Assembly (NCBI GenBank): GCA_026196495.1
Contig: JAPHSY010000008.1
Span: forward strand, 24,415 to 88,414
DNA: 64,000 bases
DNA from: Magnetovibrio sp.
GTDB taxonomy: Bacteria; Pseudomonadota; Alphaproteobacteria; Rhodospirillales; Magnetovibrionaceae
Direction: 5' to 3'
Under the pieces are notes generated by a model, which was not told where the DNA came from, did not search any database, and worked only from the letters and a program-made list of their open reading frames with translations. The translations under genes were made by a program, and so were the position numbers. Below are positions 1-9,420 of the stretch, piece after piece (the stretch's first letter is position 1; every line of letters starts with the position of its first letter).

Positions 1-366
1 TTTGCCGTGGTTATGTATTCCATGGCAACCAACATGGCGCGCATGACCGACGTGATTGTTGGCATGGGCGGCAATATGCAATCGATGGCGGGGGATATGC
101 ACGCCATGAAAACCACAATGGTGAAGCTGGATGGCAGTGTGGATGAGATGACGTTTGAAATGGCGCGCATAGAACAGTTGATGGCCGAAGACATGGACGC
201 CATGCGTATATCAATGCAAACCATGACCGGCGACATTCGCAACATGTCTTACCGCATCACATCCATGAATGGCCAAATGGGCCAAATGACCTACGACATC
301 CACCGAGGCCAAAGCGCGTTTACATCACCGATGGGGTATATGGAGAATATGTGGGTGCCGCAGTGA
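1..366 (+). CDS. Methionine-rich coiled-coil protein, 5' end outside window
   Basis: The frame is open at base 1 (Phe-Ala-Val-Val...), so the true start lies left of the window; only the C-terminal ~121 residues are seen. Counting the codon at base 7 as residue 1, residues 6-98 follow an unbroken 3-4 hydrophobic spacing: 27 core positions, 20 of them Met and the rest Ile, Leu or Val. One 3-4-4 stutter falls at 55-63. This predicts a long, almost uninterrupted coiled coil with a Met core. The short hydrophobic stretch at the edge could be the end of a membrane anchor. No catalytic domain is visible and I do not recognise a characterised family. The next gene begins 12 nt after the stop and may be cotranscribed. 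Confidence 0.7.
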   Translation, partial: FAVVMYSMATNMARMTDVIVGMGGNMQSMAGDMHAMKTTMVKLDGSVDEMTFEMARIEQLMAEDMDAMRISMQTMTGDIRNMSYRITSMNGQMGQMTYDIHRGQSAFTSPMGYMENMWVPQ

Positions 367-377
367 GGGGGCGAGTT

Positions 378-2216
378 ATGAGGGGGCAATTAAACGGAGA
401 GGCCCGTAGGATAGATCTTCATCTAAGGGCAATACATCCATATTTAATAACAAGAATATTTAGGCTTGATGAGTTCCATTATGTGATTTTTATCAAACAA
501 CCTGTTGATGATTTTGAAAGTCTATCAAATGAATTTGATCGAAATATCAGACATATTACAGTCCCGATTACTATCACAACGACTTTGCCAAAATCATATG
601 AGGAAGAATTAAATTGTATTGGTGATAGTGAAATCCCTTCAAATTTTGAAGGTGTGGTCATGACGCATAGTGACTTAATTAGTCACATGTTTCATTTTCA
701 TCCTGATATTGGGATAGAATCTATGACTGTTGATCATAAGATACAGTCAATCACAGTTAATGTATTAAGAGAAACATCTTCAGAGAATATTTTGCATCTG
801 CAGGCGACACTTGATGCGCTTGTTTACCCATTCCGTTTTGTTATTAGTTGTACAGGTGAGACCGAGAAGGAAATACCTGTTAAAGATGGTGTGTTCAGCA
901 TTGCTCCTGCAAAATCAAAGCAACAGTTAAACGCAAAATATTTGGAACGAGAGGAGCGTCTTTGGTTTGATAATCTAGAAGGTATTTATAGCGGTAATTT
1001 TTTGAAGAATGATCTGTTCTTCTTTGATAATGACAAATCATCATGCCTTGTAAATTGTTCTGTATTTTCCAACACGAACTTGCGAAATCATCTTCTTCTG
1101 TATGATGAGATATACTGCATTCTTCCATTAGTTACGGAAATGGAAGCATTTCTTGAGGATCAGAAGATAACCAAAGATGAGTTGTTGTTCTTGGTTGAAA
1201 AAGGGCGCCTTAAAATCCTAAATTTTCAACCGGAAGGACGTATGGATTATGGCTTTTTCAATGAGGTGTATGAAACAAACAATAATGCCCTGATTAGTAG
1301 GCTTGCTGTATCAGCTCTGTGTGCGACTGATTTGGTCGAAATAAATAGGAATTATATTTTTAATGACCCGATGATGCCGGATGTTTTATTGCCTGCACTT
1401 GAAGCATTGTCTGAGACTTTTGGGATCTCACATCAATCATTGGTGAACTTTATATATTGGCCAAAAGCAGCTCTACGAACCAGTTTCGAAACGCTAAGCA
1501 GAACTGGGCCAATGGGAATTGCTCAATATGGAGTGAATAGTCAGGTAGCTAATATATTTGCTAATCTCGATAAAGAAGTTATCGAATTTGAGCTTACGGT
1601 GAACAGTAGTCAAATTCATATAGCCCATGCCTTAAATGCTACGTATTTTCCCTTTTTTACTAAATCTGGAGAATATACAGATCATCCATATGCGCATGTT
1701 ATGGGTAGCCTGTTGAACTTCTATCAGTCAGGAAGTATGCCGAATTTAAGCTTAAGAAATATTCAATCAGAAAACTCTACTATGAATCTGATTAACACAT
1801 TTGAAATCGACAAATATATACCAATCCCGGAGTTTGAGGCTGATACTTCAAGTTCTAATGTACGTGTTAATGTTAGCGCATTGTTTACTGAATTAAATAA
1901 ATTGGGTGATGGTGAACGTAATGAAAAAATTGCTCTGTATAATGATCAGGTAAATGAAATTGTTAAGAGCTATGGCAGAAGTGAGACTTGGTTGGATCTC
2001 AATCTCAGTGGGGTAGGTGTTCTTGTGCCATACTTAGATGCAGTTCTAAAGCTGACGTATATGGGCGGCAAAAAACTCCAAAATAAGTCACCAAAAATAC
2101 AAGCTCTGTCCGAAGTCATCGAAGCAAAACTGCTTTCAGAAGATAAGGATGAACGTTATATTTCTATATTGTCAAAAATTAATCGAGTTGCTCGACTTAA
2201 ACGAGACTATCGATAA
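378..2216 (+). CDS. AT-rich orphan protein of unknown function, 612 aa
   Basis: This open frame encodes 612 residues from ATG 378, which has a GAGGGGG ribosome site about 7 nt upstream; a GTG at 351 in the same frame would overlap the previous gene and lacks such a site. I do not recognise the family. The protein is soluble-looking, with no signal peptide or clear membrane segment, and has an acidic, aromatic-rich middle. Base use is strikingly unlike its neighbours: the line at 1021-1080 has 19 G/C of 60, against 32 of 60 at 3001-3060 in rsmB. That suggests horizontal acquisition. No transposase or integrase accompanies it. It could be an accessory or defence gene, but nothing in the sequence proves this. 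Confidence 0.75.
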   Translation: MRGQLNGEARRIDLHLRAIHPYLITRIFRLDEFHYVIFIKQPVDDFESLSNEFDRNIRHITVPITITTTLPKSYEEELNCIGDSEIPSNFEGVVMTHSDLISHMFHFHPDIGIESMTVDHKIQSITVNVLRETSSENILHLQATLDALVYPFRFVISCTGETEKEIPVKDGVFSIAPAKSKQQLNAKYLEREERLWFDNLEGIYSGNFLKNDLFFFDNDKSSCLVNCSVFSNTNLRNHLLLYDEIYCILPLVTEMEAFLEDQKITKDELLFLVEKGRLKILNFQPEGRMDYGFFNEVYETNNNALISRLAVSALCATDLVEINRNYIFNDPMMPDVLLPALEALSETFGISHQSLVNFIYWPKAALRTSFETLSRTGPMGIAQYGVNSQVANIFANLDKEVIEFELTVNSSQIHIAHALNATYFPFFTKSGEYTDHPYAHVMGSLLNFYQSGSMPNLSLRNIQSENSTMNLINTFEIDKYIPIPEFEADTSSSNVRVNVSALFTELNKLGDGERNEKIALYNDQVNEIVKSYGRSETWLDLNLSGVGVLVPYLDAVLKLTYMGGKKLQNKSPKIQALSEVIEAKLLSEDKDERYISILSKINRVARLKRDYR

Positions 2217-2231
2217 TTAATCTGTGTATAT

Positions 2232-2654
2232 CTAAACACTCGCCCCCAACATATAACTCATCTTTTTATCCGTATTGAGAATGTGTTCGACCAGCCATTT
2301 GCGGAGCGTGTTTTCCATGGCGCGGCGGTTGTCGGGGGTTTGGTCGTGTTCGTAGTTGATCATCATTTCGGTGTATTCGCCCAGTAAGGAATCGTGTTCT
2401 TCTTTGTGGGCGGCGAAGTCGATGTAGTCTTTGGATGACATCACCATTTCTTCGAGTGCGAAGTGGGCTTGGAGGCGTTCGTGGAGCCGTCCCAAGGTGG
2501 TTTTGACATCTTCCAGGTCTGCCTTATCCAGCAATTCGCGGTGTAAGATGTTGACGTCTTCAAGCAAGCTTTTGTGTTCGTAGTCGAGCTCATCAATGCC
2601 GATGAGAAAATCATCGGTCCAGGTGATGTCTTGGTTGTTCGATGTGTCGGTCAT
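2232..2654 (-). CDS. Bacteriohemerythrin (soluble, single domain)
   Basis: A 140-residue stand-alone hemerythrin domain that should bind O2 reversibly at a non-haem di-iron site in the cytoplasm. All seven expected ligands are present: His27 (in DYEH), His64 and Glu68 (HFALE), His83 and His87 (HKEEH), His124 and Asp129 (HILNTD). The length fits the bacteriohemerythrin family, and no sensor or methyl-accepting domain is attached. The start ATG follows a GGGGGAC purine run. It lies downstream of rsmB on the same strand after a 73-nt gap. Likely roles are oxygen storage, delivery or sensing in a microaerophilic or motile cell; which one cannot be told from sequence. Confidence 0.93.
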   Translation of the reverse strand: MTDTSNNQDITWTDDFLIGIDELDYEHKSLLEDVNILHRELLDKADLEDVKTTLGRLHERLQAHFALEEMVMSSKDYIDFAAHKEEHDSLLGEYTEMMINYEHDQTPDNRRAMENTLRKWLVEHILNTDKKMSYMLGASV

Positions 2655-2727
2655 GGTCTGTCCCCCATTGCAATAAGCGGTTGGAATCAGACCTTTATCA
2701 TAGCCGATTTATGGCAGCCCCGATAGG

Positions 2728-4044
2728 TCAGTGCAGTAACACTGCAACGAAAAAACCATCTGTACCATGACTATGCGGTGTCAAACGCAGGAAATCTGGT
2801 AGGTCCTGGCCTTCTTCGACTGTAATGGGGCAATCGACTTTCTTGATGGTTTCGGCCCAGTTTTGAGCCATTGGCACCACTTGGAAGTCAGGGTGCGACT
2901 TCAAAAATGCATCAATGCGGTCTTCGTTTTCTTCGCGCAAAAGTGAGCATGTGGCATAGACCAAACGCCCGCCGGGTTTGACCAAGGCGGCGGCTTTTTC
3001 CAGTACGTCGTCTTGCATGCCCATCAGCTCTGACAGGCGATCTTGGGTGAGGCGTTTTTTCTGTTCCGGGTGGCGACGCCAAGTGCCGGAGCCCGAACAC
3101 GGCGCATCCACCAGCACGCGATCAAACGCGCCCAGGTCTTCGTTGCCGTCCAGGGTGATGCGTTCGACTTTTTTGGACAGCTTGGCGCGGCTTAAACGTT
3201 TGTCCATGCGCTCCAGACGTTTGGCATCAATGTCGGTGGCGACCAGTTCGCTTTTGGACATGCCATCGGTGAGCCCCATGCGATCAGCAATTGCCAAGGT
3301 CTTACCACCGGCACCGGCACAATAATCCAACACTCGCATACTGGCTTTGGCCCCAACCAAGAGGCTGAGAAGCTGTGAGCCTTCGTCTTGAACTTCGATG
3401 AAGCCTTTGCGAAAAGCATGAGTGCGGGCAATGTCGGAGTGTGCGGCTAAACGCAGGCCCATGGGTGAAATGTGTGTGTACTCGGTTTTGATGCCACCCT
3501 TCGCCAAAGTCTGTTTGGCTTGATCGCGTGACACCCGCCCCAATGCAACACGAAGGTCCATGGGCGCAGATGTGTTGAGCGCGGCCATTTCATCCAAGAG
3601 GTCATCACCGAAAACGGCTTGGAGTTTTTCAGCCAACCATTCAGGCAGTTCCACTTGAACGTGGATGGGTTGTGCCGGGTCGTCCAATTGTTTGCCCGTG
3701 AGGGCTTCGACCAAAGTTTGTTCATCATCTGTGAGAACACTGGGGCCGTGTGTGGAGCCATCAAAGTTTGCCGTAGCATCGCCGCCTTCCAACACGATGG
3801 CCGCCATGACACGGTTGCGCGCAGACTTTTCAGTGTCACCCCCGGCTTGTTCTAGGTGCCAATCAATGCGTGCCAAAGAACGCAGCACACCATAAACCCG
3901 ATCCCGAATGGCGCGACGGTCTTTGGACCCCACAAAACGCCGTGCTTGGAACCAAGCACGCACAATATCATCGGCAGCGCGCCGCTCGTCGGCAATTTTG
4001 CCAAGGAGGTAAATAGCAGCTTCGGTTCTTGCAGCAGGGAGCAT
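2728..4044 (-). CDS. rsmB: 16S rRNA m5C967-type methyltransferase (RsmB/Sun family)
   Basis: A 438-residue SAM-dependent RNA cytosine-5 methyltransferase. The N-terminal ~70 residues form a helical NusB-like RNA-binding region. The catalytic half carries the SAM loop DYCAGAGGKT (240-249), motif IV DAPCSGSG with Cys316, and motif VI YATCS with Cys366; these two cysteines are the general pair used for substrate attack and release in this class. The expected substrate is C967 of 16S rRNA on the assembling 30S subunit. Other RsmB/NOP2/Sun specificities cannot be excluded. The ATG lies at 4044, and an inverted repeat sits just upstream. Confidence 0.9.
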   Translation of the reverse strand: MLPAARTEAAIYLLGKIADERRAADDIVRAWFQARRFVGSKDRRAIRDRVYGVLRSLARIDWHLEQAGGDTEKSARNRVMAAIVLEGGDATANFDGSTHGPSVLTDDEQTLVEALTGKQLDDPAQPIHVQVELPEWLAEKLQAVFGDDLLDEMAALNTSAPMDLRVALGRVSRDQAKQTLAKGGIKTEYTHISPMGLRLAAHSDIARTHAFRKGFIEVQDEGSQLLSLLVGAKASMRVLDYCAGAGGKTLAIADRMGLTDGMSKSELVATDIDAKRLERMDKRLSRAKLSKKVERITLDGNEDLGAFDRVLVDAPCSGSGTWRRHPEQKKRLTQDRLSELMGMQDDVLEKAAALVKPGGRLVYATCSLLREENEDRIDAFLKSHPDFQVVPMAQNWAETIKKVDCPITVEEGQDLPDFLRLTPHSHGTDGFFVAVLLH

Positions 4045-4060
4045 GGCTTTGTCTTTTCAT

Positions 4061-4081
4061 ATTGTGAGAAATGCTCACAAT
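4061..4081. repeat. 21-bp inverted repeat upstream of rsmB (operator-like)
   Basis: Arms ATTGTGAG and CTCACAAT are perfect complements separated by 5 nt (aaatg). It lies in the 76-nt space between rsmB and the membrane hemerythrin gene, 17 bp upstream of the rsmB start. There is no T-run after it on either strand, so a repressor-binding site is likelier than a terminator. The arms equal those of the ideal lac operator, but with a longer spacer, and no LacI-type gene is in the window. Confidence 0.4.
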
Positions 4082-4120
4082 AGGTGAGACATTCTCCCCC
4101 TCATATAGGGTTATTGAGGA

Positions 4121-4729
4121 TTAGCCAAGGCTGGACATGGTTTTGGCATGTTCACGCATGCGTTCTACATAAGGGCGCAAAGCAATATCGTGTTCCAGAA
4201 CATGTGACAGCAGCCAGTCTTGCAAAAACATGCCGATTTCAGAAGCGACGTCGACCACGTTGTTGCTGTTTGCTTTTTTAGCCTTGGATATTAATGAGTT
4301 ATATTTTTTGATCAGTTCATCATGTTGCAATTTATGCTCATTGATGTCTGGAAAACCAGCTGCTTTTTGAAGGTTAATTTCACGCTTGAAATGCAAGTCC
4401 ATATATTTGGTTAATTGCGTCAGCAGCGGGACCATTTGAGCAGGGTTTTGATATATCGGCACTTTGGCATTGAACGTATTGATCAGTTTGAACAAATACT
4501 GGTGATCATTGTCGATGATCCCTTTATCAATGCAATACGCAGGCTGCCATGTCACTTTCTTGATAGATTTTGCCAATTCAGAACGTTTCTTGGCATTCTT
4601 TGCAGCAGTTGATTGTGCCTTATTGCGCTTTGCTTGAGTTTTCTTTTGGCTCGCACGCAGTAACAGACCGATAACGACAATAGAAATCGTTACAAAGCCT
4701 GCGCCAATCCAAAATAAATAATCAGACAT
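4121..4729 (-). CDS. Membrane-anchored bacteriohemerythrin
   Basis: 202 residues from ATG 4729, preceded by GGGGA at good spacing; an in-frame ATG 18 nt earlier has no such site. Residues ~4-25 form one transmembrane helix, followed by a Lys/Ala-rich linker and a C-terminal hemerythrin domain. Di-iron ligands fit His76, His113, Glu117, His132, His136, His176 and Asp181. The positive linker after the helix suggests the domain faces the cytoplasm. It could supply O2 to a membrane enzyme or sense O2 at the membrane. It is the second hemerythrin within 2.5 kb, and its sequence differs clearly from the soluble one. guaB stops 66 nt upstream on the same strand. Confidence 0.88.
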   Translation of the reverse strand: MSDYLFWIGAGFVTISIVVIGLLLRASQKKTQAKRNKAQSTAAKNAKKRSELAKSIKKVTWQPAYCIDKGIIDNDHQYLFKLINTFNAKVPIYQNPAQMVPLLTQLTKYMDLHFKREINLQKAAGFPDINEHKLQHDELIKKYNSLISKAKKANSNNVVDVASEIGMFLQDWLLSHVLEHDIALRPYVERMREHAKTMSSLG

Positions 4730-4794
4730 TGTATTTCCCCAATACATTTCCGATCACAAAGCCAGACAGTTAGGGGAGCAGAGTTACAATCGGT

Positions 4795-6282
<1,488 letters not shown>

Positions 6283-6284
6283 TC

Positions 6285-6312
6285 ATAATATAGAATAGCG
6301 CCCAATTGCCAA
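6285..6312 (-). promoter_or_regulatory. Candidate sigma-70 promoter of guaB
   Basis: On the minus strand TTGGCA (6312-6307) is followed after 16 nt by TATTAT (6290-6285). Transcription would begin near 6278, giving a leader of ~23 nt that holds the AGGAGG site. Matches are 4/6 and 5/6 to consensus; no operator is apparent. Confidence 0.45.
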
Positions 6313-6471
6313 GCCGTTTCGGTGCCGAATTCAGCGTTTTTTTCACAAATTGGTGAGAGTCTTGCAGAGTCTAAGGAATCCGCCATTGTCTGGCCTTGTT
6401 TTTGGCTATATATCAGGGGCTCCGCATCTACGAACATGCGTACACATAATTGATAATGATGGGACACCCCG

Positions 6472-7236
6472 ATGAAAGTGAATTTCTTGCGAAACGCATC
6501 TGCTGCCATGGCCTTTATGGTGGCTGGATTGTTGAGCACCCAGGTTCTGGCTGAGGATGCTAAGGGCCTCAAAATCAAAGACTTGGTGGTTGGCACCGGG
6601 GTTGTTGCCACACTCGATTCTGACGTTAAAGTGCACTACACCGGTTGGACCATGAAGGGCAAAAAGTTTGATTCAAGCTTGGACCGTGGGGAACCATTTG
6701 AATTCACCATCGGCCAAGGCCGCGTGATTCCCGGCTGGGATTTGGGCGTTAAGGGCATGCGCGTTGGTGGTAAACGTCAATTGATCATTCCGCCAGAGCT
6801 GGCCTATGGCAACCGTGGTGCCGGTGGCGTGATTGGCCCCAATGCTACGTTGAAGTTCCATATTGAGCTTTTGGACATCAAGCCCATTCCGTACACCAAC
6901 ATCAACAATGCTGAATTGAAAGAGATGCTGGCCCGCGGTGTTCCTATTGTCGATGTCCGTGCGAAGGATGAATGGAAAGAAACGGGCGTGGTCAAAACTT
7001 CTATCCTCTTGACCGCATTTGATGGTCGCCGTTCCATTGAGCCGACCTTTGTCCCTGGCTTGAAAGCAATTGGTAAGCCGGATGAAGAAATCATTTTGAT
7101 TTGTCGTACAGGTAATCGTACCGCTGCTCTGTCGCGCGCATTGGCAGAACAATTGGGCTACACCAAAGTCTTTAACGTAACGGATGGCATCAGCAAGTGG
7201 ATCGAAGACGGCAATCCCGTCTCCAAAGTGAACTAA
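6472..7236 (+). CDS. Periplasmic FKBP-type PPIase fused to a rhodanese domain
   Basis: 254 residues. A Sec signal peptide ends near VLA at residue 27. Residues ~35-136 are an FKBP domain with the VHYTGW, DSS, GxVIPGWDLGVKGM and LAYGNRG signatures, so prolyl cis-trans isomerase activity is expected. Residues ~142-250 are a rhodanese domain with the active-site loop CRTGNRT (Cys211 nucleophile), which can carry a persulfide. Both domains look catalytically complete. The combination suggests a folding factor coupled to sulfur or thiol chemistry in the periplasm. It is transcribed divergently from guaB, and a Cys-rich small gene follows 27 nt downstream. Confidence 0.93.
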   Translation: MKVNFLRNASAAMAFMVAGLLSTQVLAEDAKGLKIKDLVVGTGVVATLDSDVKVHYTGWTMKGKKFDSSLDRGEPFEFTIGQGRVIPGWDLGVKGMRVGGKRQLIIPPELAYGNRGAGGVIGPNATLKFHIELLDIKPIPYTNINNAELKEMLARGVPIVDVRAKDEWKETGVVKTSILLTAFDGRRSIEPTFVPGLKAIGKPDEEIILICRTGNRTAALSRALAEQLGYTKVFNVTDGISKWIEDGNPVSKVN

Positions 7237-7263
7237 TCAAAGCAAACTAATCAGAGGCGAGTT

Positions 7264-7464
7264 ATGAGCGGTTGGGGATGCGCCCACGAACTGCGCGGAC
7301 GTTGCAAACGGGTCAGTATGAAGGCTGTTATCGGTGAAGAAACCGATGAAGATGGCAACACCATGCCCGTTTGTGACCCCGGCATGAAGGGCTGCACCCT
7401 TTATGGTCGCTATCGCTTCAGCAATGATGAGAAAAACAAGCCCCACAAGAAGGCAGAAGACTAG
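7264..7464 (+). CDS. Small four-cysteine protein, 66 aa
   Basis: 66 residues, begun by an ATG with GAGGCGAG just upstream. Cysteines at 6, 14, 37 and 44 (pattern C-x7-C-x22-C-x6-C) plus His8 could form a metal site or two disulfides. The C-terminus is Lys-rich. There is no signal peptide, so a cytoplasmic zinc- or iron-binding fold is likelier than disulfides. The spacing places it in one operon with the FKBP-rhodanese gene. I do not recognise a named family. Coding is supported by the ribosome site, the operon position and the regular cysteine pattern. Confidence 0.7.
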   Translation: MSGWGCAHELRGRCKRVSMKAVIGEETDEDGNTMPVCDPGMKGCTLYGRYRFSNDEKNKPHKKAED

Positions 7465-7469
7465 TTCAC

Positions 7470-8198
7470 TTAAGAACGTCCCTTAAAACCAATCGCGACC
7501 ACATACATTTCGGCTGAATCAGACCGGGATGCTTCAGGCTTGGCGTGTTTGACGGCTTTGAAGTGTTTTTTCAGGGTGTTGAGCAATTCGTCTTCGCCCC
7601 CGCCTTGCAAAACTTTGGAGAGGAATAAGCCACCTGGGGTGAGGACTTCGAGTGCAAAATGCAAGGCGATTTCACTCAGCCCAATAATGCGCAAATGGTC
7701 GGTAGATTTGTGTCCGGTGGCCCATGCCGCCATATCACTCATCACCACATCGGCCTCGCCACCCAGGGCTTCTTTGAGCATGTCAGGTGCGTCGTCGTCG
7801 GTGAAGTCTTTTTCGAACAGTGTGACGTCAGGCAGCGGCTCCATTTCCAGTAAATCGATGCCGATAACTTTGCCATGGTGTCCGTTTTTGCCTTTGAGCA
7901 CGATTTTGCTGGCAACCTGACACCAACCGCCAGGGGCAGCGCCCAAATCGACAACCCGTGCTCCGGATTTGAGAAAATGGAATTTCTCATCCAGTTGTAT
8001 GAGTTTGAATGCAGCGCGAGAGCGATAGCCTTGGCGTTTGGCTTCCAACACGTATGGATCGTTCAGTTGACGTTCCAGCCACAGTTTCGATGAATACTTT
8101 CGTCCTCGGGCGGTTTTGACCTTTTCGTGCTTCATGCGCAGTGTGCCGGAACTGTTTCGGCGTTTGGAGCCTTTGAAGCCTCTGGGTGGTTTGGTCAT
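7470..8198 (-). CDS. rlmE: 23S rRNA 2'-O-ribose methyltransferase (FtsJ/RrmJ)
   Basis: 242 residues from ATG 8198; a longer upstream frame would run into ppx and is rejected. The enzyme methylates the 2'-OH of U2552 in 23S rRNA. The SAM loop is VVDLGAAPGGWCQ (~83-95), and the catalytic tetrad K65-D155-K195-E230 matches the K-D-K-E of the family. A basic N-terminal extension of ~30 residues exceeds the E. coli protein. It starts 2 nt after the ppx stop, so the two form an operon. It converges with the 66-residue Cys protein gene with only 5 nt between and no visible terminator. Confidence 0.96.
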   Translation of the reverse strand: MTKPPRGFKGSKRRNSSGTLRMKHEKVKTARGRKYSSKLWLERQLNDPYVLEAKRQGYRSRAAFKLIQLDEKFHFLKSGARVVDLGAAPGGWCQVASKIVLKGKNGHHGKVIGIDLLEMEPLPDVTLFEKDFTDDDAPDMLKEALGGEADVVMSDMAAWATGHKSTDHLRIIGLSEIALHFALEVLTPGGLFLSKVLQGGGEDELLNTLKKHFKAVKHAKPEASRSDSAEMYVVAIGFKGRS

Positions 8199-8200
8199 AT

Positions 8201-9238
8201 CTAGACTCCGCTGCGGCGGGGAAAGGCATGGCCGTCTTCGTTCATCAAGTTCAGCAGGATGCCTTCGCGAATGCCACGATCGGCCACCACCAAGGATCCA
8301 ACCGGCCAGCGTCGGCAAACGGCGTCCAGGACTGCGCAGCCAGCCATGATCAAATCACTGCGGCGCGGCCCGATGCAGGGGTGTTGTAGGCGTTGTTCGG
8401 CATCCAGGGTGCCCAAATAGTTCACCACATCACAAATGTCGCCAAATTTCAGGTTCAATCCATCCACGCGGGAACGGTCATAGCGGTTCAATTGCAGATG
8501 CATGGCACCCAGTGTGGTCACCGTACCTGATGTGCCCAACATTTGTACCCGGCCGTCATTAACGGCCTGGGATATACCGTTACGTTGATCGAATGCGCCA
8601 AGATTTCGGTCGATAAGATCAACAATGTCTTCATAACTTTCACCAGTGTCTGTGCGGCCGTCAAAATCTTCGGTCAAGGTCACAACACCGTGAGGCAAGG
8701 ATATGACGTCACGGGCCAAGGGACCATCGGGATGGGTGGCGTCAATCCACACCACTTCTGTCGAACCACCACCAATATCAAACACCAAAGCATGGGGCCG
8801 GGTTTGGTCCAGAAGGGGGGAACACCCGGTTAAGGTCAGCTCGGCTTCTTCTTGGGGGGTAATGGCTTCTAAATCGAGGCAGGCTTCGTCTTTGACACGG
8901 GCCAGAAATTCCGCACCATTTTCGGCGCGGCGACAGGCTTCTGTGGCGATAGATCGTACTCGGCGCGCGCCGCATGATTTTATCTTTGCATGACAGACCT
9001 TTAAGGCGCTGACGGTGCGTTTGATGGCCTCTTCTTGGAGGCGGCCTTCACTCGCAACGCCTTCGCCCAGACGCACGATGCGCGAAAAGCTGTCAATGAC
9101 GCGGAAATTATTTTTGTGTGGACGTGCCACCAACATGCGACAGTTGTTGGTGCCCAGATCAATGGCAGCATAGGCTGTGGGTGCTCTGGTAAACAGCTCA
9201 CTGCGATTGATTTCACGTTTGGGGCCGGGGGACGTCAT
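8201..9238 (-). CDS. ppx: Ppx/GppA family exopolyphosphatase
   Basis: 345 residues with the actin-like ASKHA fold of exopolyphosphatase/pppGpp phosphatases: phosphate-1 loop AAIDLGTNNCRML near residue 25 and phosphate-2 loop DIGGGSTEVVW near 150. It lacks the C-terminal HD-like domain of the ~500-residue long forms, as is usual for many alphaproteobacterial members. It removes terminal phosphate from polyphosphate and may act on pppGpp; which substrate dominates cannot be read from sequence. It is the first gene of the ppx-rlmE pair. Confidence 0.88.
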   Translation of the reverse strand: MTSPGPKREINRSELFTRAPTAYAAIDLGTNNCRMLVARPHKNNFRVIDSFSRIVRLGEGVASEGRLQEEAIKRTVSALKVCHAKIKSCGARRVRSIATEACRRAENGAEFLARVKDEACLDLEAITPQEEAELTLTGCSPLLDQTRPHALVFDIGGGSTEVVWIDATHPDGPLARDVISLPHGVVTLTEDFDGRTDTGESYEDIVDLIDRNLGAFDQRNGISQAVNDGRVQMLGTSGTVTTLGAMHLQLNRYDRSRVDGLNLKFGDICDVVNYLGTLDAEQRLQHPCIGPRRSDLIMAGCAVLDAVCRRWPVGSLVVADRGIREGILLNLMNEDGHAFPRRSGV

Positions 9239-9420
9239 ATTTTATCCATATCTCGCGCATGGTTTTTTTGTTCGGTGCACCATAGCGCAGGCGAACTCTG
9301 GGTGCAAAGGCTGAAAACAGCCTTCATGTTCAATTCATTGAACAGGTTCTGATGAATATATGTGCATTTTTAGGGCGTGAAGCAATATTAGGCATTCCAT
9401 GGAGGAGTGTTGTTTCATGC

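Noticed and set aside
2978..3325. 115-residue plus-strand open frame
   Set aside because: It is antisense to rsmB and rich in Arg/Ser, as expected for a shadow of a GC-biased gene.
6472..7236. Frameshift artefact joining FKBP and rhodanese genes
   Set aside because: The linker is in one frame with no internal start or stop signals, and both domains are complete, so a true fusion is favoured.
8199..8318. 40-residue N-terminal extension of RlmE
   Set aside because: It overlaps the ppx coding end and lacks family similarity; ATG 8198 fits the family and is 2 nt after the ppx stop.
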